Origin: Delphinapterus leucas
Lineage: Eukaryota; Chordata; Mammalia; Artiodactyla; Monodontidae
DNA: 64,000 nucleotides
Assembly (NCBI RefSeq): GCF_002288925.2
Contig: NW_022098026.1
Coordinates: forward strand, 24,461,062-24,525,061
Reading direction: 5' to 3'
Each line of letters starts with the position of its first letter. The first letter of the stretch is position 1. Below the pieces are notes generated by a model, which searched no databases, had not been told where the DNA came from, and saw only the letters and a list, made by a program, of their open reading frames with translations. Positions 46,517 through 57,599 of the stretch are shown in pieces. The position numbers and the translations under genes were made by a program.

Positions 46517-46719
46517 TGGGCTTCCCTGGTGGCGCAGTGGTTGAGAGTCCGCCTGCCGACGCGGGGGACACGGGTTCGTGCCCCGGTACGGGAAGATCCC
46601 ACATGCCGCGGAGCGGCTGGGCCCGTGGGCCATGGACGCTGGGCCTGCGCGTCCAGAACCTGTGCTCTGCAACGGGAGAGGCCACAGCAGTGAGAGGCCC
46701 GCGTACCGCAAAAAAAAAA
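46517..46719 (+). mobile_element. Cetacean-type CHR SINE, sense
   Basis: It starts 'gggcttccctggtggcgcag' and ends in poly-A after 'gcgtaccgc'. The pol III A box (tggcgcagtgg, 46530-46540) matches the consensus; the B box (ggttcgtgccc, 46573-46583) is close. The duplication 'aaaatctgcggtgc' (46503-46516 and 46720-46733) starts at a TTT/AAAA site typical of L1 endonuclease. It differs from the 53.4-kb copy at about 14 places by eye, mostly CpG changes. Confidence 0.96.
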
Positions 46720-46879
46720 AAAATCTGCGGTGCAGGGTATTCTTGAAATACAGTCCTTTGCTTTACAATGAGATCCCCTGCCATAACAGAAGCATCTCTC
46801 TGCTCTGGGGTTTAGACTCACACAAACTACTGCATTCATTCATTCTCCTGAGTTTCTCCCCGGGACCTTAGCATCAGGA

Positions 46880-46965
46880 AATCAAACTCGCTTACTGTTG
46901 TATCCCCAGAACCTGGCACAAACATTAATAAGTGTTTGCTGAATAAATGAATAAAATGAAAGAAA
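46880..46965 (+). repeat. L2 LINE tail, sense
   Basis: 'gtatccccagaacctggcac' then 'gtttgctgaataaatgaata' is the L2 3' tail. Confidence 0.7.
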
Positions 46966-46969
46966 GGCT

Positions 46970-47510
46970 CAGATCAGTTGGGACCAAGATAACATCTATG
47001 CTGTGATTTATTCATTCAAATATGTTGCAATGAGCTCAGGTCCCCAAGGAGTGGGGTTGAGGAACAAAAGGTGGCCGCCCTTCAGATCACTAGGAAACTT
47101 TTGTTTTGCTGTGTAGGGTGGAATCTGAGGGCAACAGCTGATTTTCTCAGGACAAAGGAAGGGAAAAGAGGATTTCACAGGGGATGTGTGGTTGAAGAGG
47201 AGGGAGAAAATACCTGAAACTTGGGGGGCAAGTGGGTAAGACATGGGAGAGAGCAAAGAGATAGCGGGCTGTGTGATGTAACCTTCCCCTCAGTCTGTCC
47301 ATAAAACCTTCAGTAAAAACAGTCACTAGCATCAATGATTTTGGAGTCAAGTAATAGTCTGTATTAACAGTGTAACTTGCACACGTGGTCAATGGGGAAA
47401 ACAAATACGAATACAACAAAGTCCCTTCTTTGGAGGAGCAAAGAGTCTAGGGTGAAACAGCCAGAGAAAGAAAATCTTCCACTACTATATGAGAAACTGC
47501 TCAAAGATAC
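46970..47510. other. Unique non-coding DNA
   Basis: Nothing recognised. Confidence 0.4.
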
Positions 47511-47514
47511 AAAA

Positions 47515-48060
47515 CACTATCGATTTATGCAAAGACATTTATTGCAGTTACTGTGTGCCAGGCATGTGCTGGGGCCTGGAGATATGGTGGCAAAGGAGAC
47601 AGTCAAGGTCCCCTGCGCTTAAGGAAAAAGAAGCAATAAATCTAAGGAACGGGATAGTATCAGCAATGGGGGCTTGAAGGGAATAATATGGAGGTGATAT
47701 ATTGTAAGGATGGATGGGATTCAACATGAATTAGGTGGTCAGGATTGGCCTCTCTGAAGGGTGACAATTGAGCTGAGACGAGAAGGATGGGAAGAGGTCA
47801 GTCACTATATGCAGATCTGTGGGTTAAGCTTTCCAAGAAGAGGGAAGAGCTGCATACAAATGGACCAAGCTGGTACTAGGCAAGTGACGGGGAGGGGGGT
47901 GTAGAAGATGCTCAGAGAGGCAGGTGGGGGCCAGATTAGCAAGACACAGAACATTACTAGGTCTGCAAGGGTAACGGATGGACTGGCAAAGACTCAAGGG
48001 ACTTGAGTGAAAGACGCAAAGGTAAAGTGTAATCACAACACAAGGGCCTTGGCATGCACC
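47515..48060 (-). mobile_element. L2 LINE 3' region, antisense
   Basis: 'gtgtgccaggcatgtgctgg', 'ggcctggagatatggtggca', 'caggattggcctctctgaag', 'gggtgacaattgagctgaga' and 'caggtgggggccagattagc' are in reversed L2 order. Confidence 0.85.
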
Positions 48061-48064
48061 ATCT

Positions 48065-48595
48065 CTGGGGGGATGTTCTCAAACACTGGCCCACCAGGGG
48101 GCAGGAAATAATGTAGTCTAGTTAACTGCCCTTTGGGACTGCTGTGTGTATGAATGTAAAACTAGGGATTATCCAGCCCTAAGATGCGAATGAAAAGGGC
48201 ACAGTGGGTCATTAGTTTTCCAGAACACTCTTCTCACTCGGGGTAGAAGTGAGAATGCCAATTACCCTCATTTCTGTGGAAGGGAACCGGGAGAGGAGAG
48301 ACACCCAGAGAATTGTGCTTCCAATTGGCTTGCAAATCATAACAACCCCAAAATTAAAAGAACAGGAAAAAAAAAAAGCCCCTTTGCTCTTGGGACCTTA
48401 AGTGATTAGAAAGAGTGTTTATTTGGCTGATTTTCACACTTCATTAGCATATGCATAATTTAACAAGGGAACATGCTGGGGGCTGGCACTGGTGAGGGCA
48501 GCTCTCCATACCCATGGACTAGAATCTGGGGCAGCAGCATTGGGAGTGCTTAATTACGCCAGCAAGGCAACAGAGAGCAGCGTGTAAAAGGGGGA
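48065..48595. other. Unique DNA; part may be conserved
   Basis: 48380-48500 is repeat-free and AT-rich, with an octamer-like core ('atgcataatt') next to 'ttcattagcatatg', as in homeodomain/POU-bound elements. Inference only. Confidence 0.35.
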
Positions 48596-48597
48596 TG

Positions 48598-48900
48598 AGC
48601 TGACGATGTGCCGCAAGCATGGAAAGACACCCGATGTCTATTTTCACCCACGTGTACACCTGCACTGAGCCTTGCCCGGATATTCCTCCCAAGAACAAAG
48701 TCACCGGTGGCAATCCTTACTCTTCCCACGTCTTTCGCTGCCAACGCCCTCGATCAGGCAGCCATGTTTTCTTCTCCAAACATGTGGCAATGCCAAAAAG
48801 AATAAAGTACTTTATTATGACCGTTCATATCACATTGCACTTGGCACTGAAGACAAGAAGGATGTAGAGTGGTGCTTCAGGGCTAAATAAAATGGACACT
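48598..48900. other. CpG-bearing unique segment, open in several frames
   Basis: Frames of 65, 82 and 72 codons are open on the plus strand (48608-48890), and two of 64 codons on the minus strand. CpGs are denser than in surrounding unique DNA. An AATAAA lies at 48801-48806. I do not recognise any protein. It could be a processed-pseudogene scrap, an unnoticed exon or chance. Confidence 0.3.
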
Positions 48901-48904
48901 AGAA

Positions 48905-49440
48905 GAAGGGTCAGGCCTTCCAATTTTAATCCTGAATTTGCTGATTAGATCCACAAGCAGAGCAGCAAAGGACAAAATTCATAACCAATGCTTTAAATTA
49001 GTTAACTTTTAGGTTTTCTTTTCCTCCACTCGTAAAAGTATCCTCTAACCCCAAAGGAAGATGAAAAAGAAGAGACGGCGGCCTGCAATGACAGAACTCA
49101 CGTCTGCTTGCTCACCTGTCTTTCTGGACTTGTTTCTCTGCCCATGCTCTTTGGAGGGACAAATATATAACTCAAAAATTGATGAGTGGAATCGGATGGG
49201 TGTTTTTGAAAAGAAGTGGCAGGGAATTTTACAATCTTCACACCATATCCCACCTCATCACCAGATTCAATGTCATGTAACTTTAAAATTGTGTCAATAT
49301 CATATTGATACATCTTGGTCCATTGGTCTATTCTGAGATGATTTACAGGTGTTTTTTTTGCTTCTGGTACCTCCTCACCATCAATTCTCCTTTCCCCTCT
49401 TAAGAAAATCCTTATTTTTCTTTTCCTCAGTCTAAGCTGC
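48905..49440. other. Unique non-coding DNA
   Basis: Part of a 175-codon minus-strand frame (49098-49625) that also runs through the (TG)n repeat. No domain recognised; probably chance. Confidence 0.4.
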
Positions 49441-49471
49441 TGTGTGTGTGTGTGTGTGTCTGTGTGTGTAT
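49441..49471. repeat. (TG)n microsatellite
   Basis: TG run with one TC interruption. Confidence 0.95.
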
Positions 49472-49474
49472 CTT

Positions 49475-50395
49475 TAAGGCCTGAGCTAATTGGCCTCGAT
49501 CTCCCTCGCGATAGTGATTGCATTGGGCATAAAAAGAAAATCCAACTTGGACCAATGAGGGTTAGGTCCAGACCTTTTGTTGCTACACTGAGAAGATCCC
49601 AACATATTACTCTCACTCCCTTCACGCCAACCCCTCATAGCTCTCCAAACATGTCAAACATTTTCATACCTCTGTGCTCTTTCAGATGCTCTTCCACTTC
49701 TTGACTGAATGAGGAAATCTATCAGTTCTTCCATATGTTATTTTGGCTTGAATCCCCCCAAACCTTATGCTATCATATTTAACTTAATAAGCCTCTACTG
49801 ACAACTACTATACCAGACCACTGGCTGTTTCCACAACAACCATTCTTCCATTCTTCTGTCAACAGTCAATCCCCTGACTTTTTTCTTTCTCATCCTCAAG
49901 TAAAATTTAGGCAGTGCTGATTCCTCCCTCAACATCAGTTAGGCCCTATTTGGCTTAAGTCCATTAGGTAGTCTATCTCACTGAGTAGAGGGAATAGGTA
50001 TAGAGATGAGCCCAGAATCCAAATAGACCTAATGAGATGTGAGGAGATATTTCCTAAGGGTTTAAGGAGATGGGAAGCCTTGCACTATGGCAGCCAACTT
50101 TCCACCACAAGTAGAGAGCCTGGAACAATTGCTGGGTCTACAGAGAAAGCAGAGCGGAGAGGTTATCAACAGAGGGACATAGCTGGGCTCTGGATCAAGC
50201 CTTACCTGAAGCTAGTGTTTTTTGAACTTCTAATTTGTGTGTGCCAAAATCTAGATTAAGCAAAATTTCAGTAGGATTTTTTTCAGCCCTTCAACCAAAA
50301 GATTTCTGACCAACAGACTAACAAAAAAATGTCAAACAGCTCAAGAGCCAACTTGTGGGAAATTAAACTACATTCTAAGTCAACTCCAAATTGTT
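49475..50395. other. Unique DNA with a possible L2 scrap
   Basis: 'catacctctgtgctctttca' at about 49666 looks like a diverged L2 3' piece. The rest is featureless. Confidence 0.35.
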
Positions 50396-50399
50396 CATG

Positions 50400-51482
50400 C
50401 ATTCATCCACTCAAGAAATATTTGAACACTTATTCTACGCCAAGTACTGTTCTAGGACGTTAGAGATTATAGCAATGAACAAAACAAACAAATTTTGTTT
50501 TGGAGCACAGATTTTAGTGGGGAGAGATATATAACAAATAATAACAATGATAAAATGATAAAGTATATAGCATATTAGAAGATTGCTATTAGGAAACAAT
50601 AGAATAGGTCAAGGGAGATCAGAAAAGCCAAAGGTGGAAGGGGATTTCAATGTCAAATAGGTAGTCAATATAGGCTTCACTGAAAGGACAATACTTGAAC
50701 AAAGACTTGAAGGAAGTGAGGAAATTGGCTATGCAGGTATCTGGGAGAAGAGCAGTCCAGGCAGAAGAAACAGCAAGTGCTAGGGCCCTGAGGACTGGTG
50801 AGTCCAAGCAGCAGCAAGAAGGCTGTTGAACAGGGAGAAAGCAACAGGAGTGAAGTCAGAGAGGAAATTGAAGGGCCACCACAAGGATCCTTTTTCACTG
50901 AGTAAGATGGAGAGTCATTGGAAGATGTTGAACAGAGGAGTGACATGATCAGACCTAAATTCTTACAAGAATCAGTCTGGCGACTGCATGGAGAATAGGT
51001 TTGGGGCTCAGAGGCAAGGGTGGAAGCAAGGGACTGTTGCAACAACGCCTGCTAGATAGTGGCTTGGATCAGTAAGGTAGCAGTGGAAGGGGTAAAAAGA
51101 CATTGGATCATGGATAGGATTGAAAAATAGAGCCAACAGGATTCCCTGATGCACTACATGTGGAATGTGAGTCAAGGATAACGCCAAGGTTTCTGGCCTG
51201 AGGAACTAGCAGGATGAAGTTGCCATCAACAAAGAAAGCTGTGGGCAGAAAAGGTTTGTTCAGGAGACGATCCACAGTCCACAGCTTGAAAATGTTAAGT
51301 CTGAGATGTTTTACTGAACATCCAAGTAGAGATCTGAAGAAGCTAGATATATAAGTCTGGAGTTCAGGAGAGATGAATGGACTAAAGACCTGAACTTGGG
51401 AGTTCTCAGCATATAAACAGTGTTTCAAGTCACAAAGTGGGATGAAGGGAGTAACTGTAGATGAGAAGAAGAGAGGATCCAA
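50400..51482 (-). mobile_element. Long L2 LINE copy, antisense, reaching into ORF2
   Basis: The longest L2 here, about 1.08 kb. From the 3' tail: 'cattcatccactcaagaaat', 'aagtactgttctaggac', 'tctgggagaagagcagtcca', 'agggccctgaggactggtg', 'gagtgacatgatcagaccta', 'ctggcgactgcatggagaat'. It then enters ORF2 (51108-51482). L2 is a CR1-clade LINE, long extinct in placental mammals. Confidence 0.9.
51108..51482 (-). pseudogene. L2 ORF2 reverse-transcriptase fragment, open 124 codons
   Basis: On the minus strand this frame stays open for 124 codons and reads like the palm/thumb part of CR1/L2-clade reverse transcriptase. A 'HCLYAENSQ' segment sits where active enzymes have (Y/F)xDD, so both catalytic aspartates are lost (Asp to Glu, Asp to Asn). 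A later 'RNLGVILDS' matches the conserved motif after the palm. The frame continues from L2 3' DNA at 50400-51107, where the similarity carries on with changes of frame. No start or full-length ORF exists; it is a fossil. Confidence 0.75.
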
Positions 51483-51484
51483 GG

Positions 51485-51725
51485 ACTTAATTCATTTAAT
51501 CAACTCATTTAATGCCCACAATAACCTTATAAACTCATTTATTATTACTATCCTCATTTTATAGTTGAAGAAATCAAAACTTAGAGGAGTTAAGATCACA
51601 CGGCAACTTGGCCAAGAACATACATACTCAACTGTGTATAAACACGTTAAGTCGCTGAGCTGGGACTGAAACCCGGGCAGTTTGGCTCCAGAGCCTGTGC
51701 TCCTAACTATTTCTCAATATTGCCA
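51485..51725 (-). repeat. MIR SINE, antisense
   Basis: 'caataaccttataaactcat', 'tactatcctcattttatagt', 'aacttggccaagaacataca' and 'gactgaaacccgggcagttt' give the full reversed MIR, immediately after the L2. Confidence 0.85.
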
Positions 51726-51929
51726 CCTGTTCCCAAGCGAAATTGTTTAATTGACTGACAGTTTTTTAGGATTAGTGATAAAGAGAGTGTACAGGACCAA
51801 ATAGTGGCCAACTGAACTAAAAGAATTCAGTTTCCTGCCTCCAGAGCTAGACTGGGCTGCAAACACAATGCCAAGGCAAAGGTAAGAGCTGAAGTTACTG
51901 TATCCAAACACAGGAAGACCAGTTTGCTC

Positions 51930-52040
51930 AGTGGTCCCCATACTTAGTCTGTATGAATCAACTGCACTTGGAGATCTTGCTAAAAGTTGCAGGTTTCTCG
52001 ATGACTGTCCTAGACACTGATTTAGTAGATACTACGGAGT
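51930..52040 (+). repeat. MER5-like hAT MITE relic
   Basis: 'cagtggtccccatacttag', 'gcacttggagatcttgctaa' and 'gacactgatttagtag' follow MER5-type elements (non-autonomous hAT-Charlie). Confidence 0.6.
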
Positions 52041-52044
52041 GTGG

Positions 52045-52290
52045 GAATTCCATTTTGACACGTGTCTCAGGAAATTCTCAACACCTTTTTGAGAAACACA
52101 ACCAGAGGAAATCTACTTTGGCTTACCTCTATCCAGCAGCTCTCCACCTAAAAAGGCAAATAAAATTGGACTTCAATTCAACTTAGCTTCACAGATGGGA
52201 TTGGAACAGAAGGGAGATATCTGTACATAGCTAATGACTACAGCTTAGCTTAGAAAAATAGTTTGATATTCTTCATAAAGATTGTTAGTC
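52045..52290. other. Unique non-coding DNA
   Basis: Nothing recognised. Confidence 0.4.
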
Positions 52291-52291
52291 T

Positions 52292-52357
52292 TCTTTTGTT
52301 AACTGGTAATCAACTTCTTACTTATCTTTTGTTAACTGGTAATCAACTTCTTACTTA
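52292..52357. repeat. 33-bp perfect tandem duplication
   Basis: Two exact copies, 52292-52324 and 52325-52357, each starting 'tcttttgttaactgg' and ending 'acttctt' plus 'actta'. Their perfect identity suggests a recent event. Confidence 0.97.
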
Positions 52358-52359
52358 AT

Positions 52360-53195
52360 CTGAAATTGATCTTCTTTATTTATTCATATTAGTAAATAAA
52401 ATTGGCACTTGAACTTTGCACAGCAAATGGTGGGTTTTTACTAAATACTCATTGAGAAGACAAGATATGCGAGAAATTTATGCCTTGCATTTGTCAGTGG
52501 AGACCCAAGCTCACTTGGATACCTTCACCCAATGACAGTTGCAATCAAAGTGTAATAGCATTTAACTTAAGCTAAAAAGTAACCGTCCGTTATTAAAAAA
52601 AAACCTGCCAAGGCAGAGCTATAAGCAAAGTGGGTTGGTGTCAACACCCACTTCCTTTTTAGTTCTGATTAAATAAACAAATACAGAGCTTCTCAGAAAT
52701 GCACATAACTCCAATAATTCAGCAGCTGAGTAAGCCCAGAAAAACATGAGGATAATAGCTAATATTTGTTCCCTATTTGGTTAGACTCTAAAGGTAATTG
52801 CACAAATGATTTCCTCCAATACCAAATGCCATTGCCAAATGTTTGCACATCGGATTGCTTTCTGTTTCTACTTCGGATTTTGAAAACAGTCCTTACAAAT
52901 TGTCTCTATTTTAGGAATGTGAATAATCACCATATTAATATGGTGTAGTTTAATTTAATTTCAGAATTTTTTCAGAGCCACTGACTCATCCAATTTATTG
53001 GTTTCATTGGGAGGCTACCAAATGGATTTGAACTAATTTCTAAAGCAGGAAAACCAAGACAACAGTGATTTCTGCCTCTACCTCTCCTCCACATTTTTAT
53101 ACAAATGAAAACGTGGTGGCAAGAAGGAATAATTTCTCATTCCTATCCAACCAACTGTCCATTAACAATTCAATCTTTTAACCATGTTGTATTAA
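52360..53195. other. Unique non-coding DNA
   Basis: Nothing recognised. Confidence 0.4.
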
Positions 53196-53199
53196 ACAT

Positions 53200-53610
53200 T
53201 TACATAGCAATATAGCGAGGTGATGAAGATCATGGCCTCTTAGTTGCATGGTCATGAGCATTTCAGTTTCTTCATCTATAAACGGGGCTAGGGAAAGTAT
53301 CTAATTCACAAGAACTGTTAGGAAGATTAAATGGGATGACACATAAAATTACTAGCATAGGGCTTCCCTGGTGGCGCAGTGGTTGAGAGTCCGCCTGCCG
53401 ATGCAGGGGACGCGGGTTCGAGCCCCGGTCCGGGAAGATCCCACATGCCGCGGAGCGGCTGGGCCCATGAGCCATGGCCGCTGAGCCTGCGCATCCGGAG
53501 CCTGTGCTCCGCAACGGGAGAGGCCACAGCAGTGAGAGGCCCGCGTACCGCAAAAAAAAAAAAAAATTACTAGCATAGTTTCTGGCACACAATAAATGCT
53601 CTCCATTGTT
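53200..53610 (+). repeat. MIR SINE split by a CHR SINE
   Basis: The left half ('gcatttcagtttcttcatct', 'gttaggaagattaaatggg') ends at the target site. The right half resumes at 53579 ('tttctggcacacaataaatg'). Joined in order they form one MIR 3' half. Confidence 0.8.
53361..53562 (+). mobile_element. Cetacean-type CHR SINE, sense
   Basis: Complete 200-bp copy with A box (tggcgcagtgg, 53372-53382), B box (ggttcgagccc, 53415-53425) and poly-A tail. The 16-bp duplication 'aaaattactagcatag' at 53345-53360 and 53563-53578 bounds it. One of the best-preserved elements in the window. Confidence 0.97.
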
Positions 53611-53614
53611 AGTG

Positions 53615-54250
53615 ATTATCGTTTTTATCTATGCACATGCTCGTCTGGGTATAAACATACACACAGGCAAGCCCTACTTTCTGCCACTATGCATTTCACT
53701 ATTGCACGCAGCTGCCCAGTTACTGCCTGATAAGCATCTCTGCTTCACCTCTTCCTCCGTAGCCTTTCATTCAGTGGTTTTTGCTGCTGACTCAAATAGT
53801 GGGACACCAACGGATGATAACAACCAAATAAGAAGGGTATTGCACACAAAAAAAATTGTTAGCATGGTAAAAAAAAATAATAATGGCATTGCAATGATCT
53901 ACCATCTGAAGAGGATTTCAGAATGGCAGTGGCATCACCTTCTTATGAAACTGAGGAATGAAAAAAAAAAAAGGGCATCTTCATGATGGGTCCACAGGTA
54001 CTGGTGAAGTGGGTGCATGCAAGTGATCTGCTCCCATGCTTCCAAGTCTATATACATAACTGTCCCAAAGCCGAGTCATTATAAAAGAGTCATCATAAGG
54101 GATGGAGTGAGCGGAACTTGAAATTACCCATCTGCTTTCACCGTGGGCAATGCAATTTTTACTGAGCAATAGGTTTAGGTGATTAGGAGATAAAAAGCCA
54201 CTTCCCTGGCACCCGTCTGCTCTGGTAGCTGCAAATGGAAGACCATTCTT
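53615..54250. other. Unique non-coding DNA
   Basis: Three A-rich runs (53849-53856, 53870-53878, 53960-53971) and no gene. A 126-codon plus frame (53606-53986) is low-complexity toward its end and judged chance. Confidence 0.4.
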
Positions 54251-54254
54251 TTTC

Positions 54255-54445
54255 TTTCCATTTACATGCATGGAGTGTCCCCTATGTGCCATACACAGTG
54301 CCAAGTGCCTTGGGGGAAACAGGGCAAAATGAGATCCCTGAAGTCAAGGTAATGATAACCTGTGGAAGACACTATTTCTCCAACAAATGCCTAGCAGAAG
54401 ACCTAGCCCATAACTGATGCTTAATAAAGGTTTGTTGAATGAATA
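54255..54445 (-). repeat. L2 LINE relic, antisense
   Basis: 'ccctatgtgccatacacagt' and 'gatccctgaagtcaaggtaa' are reversed L2. 'gcttaataaaggtttgttga' at the end is a forward L2/MIR tail. Confidence 0.6.
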
Positions 54446-54449
54446 AGTA

Positions 54450-54898
54450 AATGTATAATTTGGGCAGTCCCATTATAAACACAGGGTAAAAAAATAAAAC
54501 TAATTAGGCAAAATTTAGGAAGCCTCTGCTGGCAGCTACCATTGCCAAAAGGCATTCTTTGTCTACACCTGGCCAGAAAGCCCAAGCTTTCACTCAGACC
54601 ATTGGATCTTAGTGAGTTCATACACCTTGTGCTTACTGCCATTACTCAAGGTCCACTCTGGGCTTTTGTAGTGGAGACAGTGGCTTGGTATGGAAGCACT
54701 GGCAATGGGAAGAATCAGTCTGACTCCACCAGTCCATGTTCCCATCCTATAGGAACTCCACCTTTCGAGGTGGAAGTTGAAAGCAGCTCAACTCTTCTGA
54801 AAATTTTGGGAGTTAACGCATTGTTAGCTCTTGGCATCCCTGTTGTATTCTGACAGCACGGGGATGATCCACCATGATCCATGCAATGACAAGCTCTG
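54450..54898. other. Unique non-coding DNA
   Basis: Nothing recognised. Confidence 0.4.
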
Positions 54899-54901
54899 TC
54901 T

Positions 54902-55025
54902 GGGACTTCCCTGGCAGTCCAGTGGTTAAGACTCCACACTTCCACTGCAGGGAGCATGGGTTCCATCCCTAGTCGGGGAACAAAGATCCTACATGCTGCA
55001 CAGTGTGGCCAAAAAAGAAAATAAA
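54902..55025 (+). mobile_element. CHR SINE, sense, short older form
   Basis: 'gggacttccctggcagtcca' to 'gcacagtgtggccaaaaaag' with A-rich tail. It lacks the CpG-rich 3' part of the 200-bp subfamily and is more diverged. Confidence 0.9.
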
Positions 55026-55029
55026 GGTG

Positions 55030-56600
55030 TATTTTACAAAACCAACCAAACAAGCACCGTCCCATTGCAATCAAGAATAAAGGCCTCTGACATACATCCC
55101 ACTGGGTATTATTCATAATGTGAATACAATCATGCTTTAAAGGCTTTCAGGACACTCAGGAACTTGATGCACCATCTGTGTCATCACGTAAAGCAAATAA
55201 TTGCTTTTTAAAAAATCCATGCCACTATTGCTAATTTTTTCATTTCCACAAGCTACCCCACTAACCACCTCTGGGTGTTTACACAGTTTATTTAATTATG
55301 CAGTGGTTTTGTGTGTACTGAACATTAAACAGGGGGTCCATGCATACTGAACTCTCCATCCTGATTTTTAAAACCAGCTCTCTTGCTGTTTCTTTTCTCT
55401 GTTTTTAGCAGGAGGACAATAACACCCGTCTTTCTGGCCTCTGAAGGGGTTGATGTTCATAAGAGCTGTAAAGCTGAAAGATGCTGCCTCCATGCTGAGT
55501 GTGATATAACAAGATATATTTGTAACCGGGTGCTGAAAGAGACCTATCTGCTGGGCATCTCCTGCAACCAGCCGTTCCTGTCGTCAAACGGTATTTATTG
55601 AACACGCAGTAACTGTCTTGTGAGCTCCAAATTAATGGGGGGACTCCCGAGAACCTAATTTTAACACATTATCCCCCTCTTTGTTACCCGTATTTGTTTG
55701 TTTCAAAGCCTGACACTTTAATTGGCACCGAGGACTCCAACGCACAACTGCAATTTTCCTTGTGAAAGCTTAGAAAGCTGCTGCCTGAAGACGCCTGGTT
55801 TAGCTCCTGGAGTTCACAGGCTGGCAGGGAGCTGTGCAGCCACAAGTGCCAGAAAACGCCATGAATATGGAAGAAAACTGGAGCTTGTTTTGGGGCAGGC
55901 TGGGAAACTGACACAAAAGCCATTAATCTTCTTTCAGAGTCACCCTTCGTAACCACTCCATCCTCGACAGGCATTTGTCTTATTTTTAGTCTCCTTCTCA
56001 GGAGCTTTCCGTTTTATCCCCCAGTTCTTCTGGGGCATTGCTGAGCCTGGTTTTGATCCTCTAATTGGCTTTTACCCTCCAATCCTTTTTGATTCCCCCA
56101 GAACGCAAATTGGCCGGTTCCTTGCCTATGTTATTCCAACTTTTTACACTCTGTTCCCCGATTTTGCTTGTTTTTCATCTTCCAGTGAGACTTAACCTCC
56201 CCTTTCCCCAACATATCGCTGGAGAGATTTGTCAAGCCTCTCAAATCCCGGCTTCCCCTAACTTCCCTGATGAAGCGTTCCCCAGGGGTAATATATCTCT
56301 CTGACCCACAACTTCCACAGTCCTTGGTTTGGACCTTCCCTATAACACATTCTGTGCGGATTCATATCTATGAGCTCCTTATTGATAAAGACATGCCAGA
56401 GGATCAGTGTTCACAGTCCATCCAGCACTCCACAGAGCACTGAGCTGAGAGCAATGCTTAGAAAATATGCTTGGGCAAATGGATGCTTTAAGTTATTTCA
56501 GTCCTTAAAAAACAAAGTTCTACTGATGTTAAAATCAACACCTAACATAACTAATCACGTGTCGGCCCTAAGAACAAAAACCAAAAAGTAACAACAGTTA
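55030..56600. other. Unique DNA with a candidate conserved block
   Basis: No gene recognised. 55590-55790 is repeat-free and contains AATTAAT, CTAATTTT and TTTAATTGG-type homeodomain cores. The longest frames are under 100 codons, on both strands. Confidence 0.35.
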
Positions 56601-56604
56601 GGAA

Positions 56605-56840
56605 CTAAGATTTACTGAGCGCTTACCAATGTGCCAGGCATATGGCTAGGCGCTTTGCTTGGGTTTCCTCTTTGAACCCTCTCAATAAGTTTATGACGAA
56701 GGCATTAATGTTATAGATGGGGAAATGCAGCTTTGAGAGTTTACTTTCTCTGGGGCAGAAGCTAACATCTGGCAGATCTGGGATTCGGGCTCATGACTGT
56801 CTGACCCCAGAGTTTGCTCTCTTCGCAACTTTATTGCATT
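56605..56840 (-). repeat. MIR SINE, antisense
   Basis: 'actgagcgcttaccaatgtg', 'ccaggcatatggctaggcgc', 'atagatggggaaatgcagct' and 'cagatctgggattcgggctc' give a long reversed MIR. Confidence 0.85.
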
Positions 56841-56844
56841 GTAT

Positions 56845-57590
56845 TCTTTTTCCTTGTGGGCCCATTTAGAAAGATCTATTAGGGTGAAAACTAGAGTGAC
56901 TTTGTCTGAGACTTCATAAAACCTTATAAAGATAAGGATAGGTGATGGACACACTGAAGACTGAGAGGTGACTTTACAATTTCTGTAGGGAATGTCTGCT
57001 GATTTCCATTCCATGGCAGACAGAACAAAGCCAAGGCTAAACAAAGTTTACCTACTCCACAGTTCTTAGGTAGAATAATGAGTTTTTCACTAACAAATAG
57101 GGGGCCAATCAAATCTTGTTACCTGGCAATGACCATATTTTTCCGGCTCTTTGTCTTAGAGGTGAATTGCACCAGGCTAATTTAAATATGCACACAGTGA
57201 AAATTTCAACTCAGAGAGAGAGAGAGAGTTTGAGAGAATGAGAGATTTGGGGTGGTGTTGGTGGGGAGCTCTATTTACTTTTGGTTAAATGCCAGTACCG
57301 CATGAGTCCAAGGTCAATAAAAGAAGTGTGAAACCAATTAGGGTTTCTCACCTTCTGGCTGCTTAAGGCTATGCATATTGCATACCCGAAATATATGATT
57401 TTACACGAGAGTATTTCTGGGCTGCAGAATGGCACGGTGCCAAACTAGCCTGGGACAACACATGTCTACTTTTCTGTCTTGGGTTAAAAGTGCTGTAACC
57501 CAAAAGAACAGAGGGGAACAAAAGAGATTCAGCAAGAATGGGAATGAAGCATGAATCACAGAGAGAGAAGATTACCATCAAAAGCTTAAA
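56845..57590. other. Unique DNA with (GA)n
   Basis: (GA)n lies at 57212-57229 followed by purine-rich variants. No gene. Confidence 0.4.
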
Positions 57591-57599
57591 AAAAAAATC

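Noticed and set aside
53372..53425. Possible tRNA gene from matching A and B boxes
   Set aside because: The boxes belong to a tRNA-derived SINE with target duplications and a poly-A tail. No anticodon arm or acceptor pairing of a tRNA was seen.
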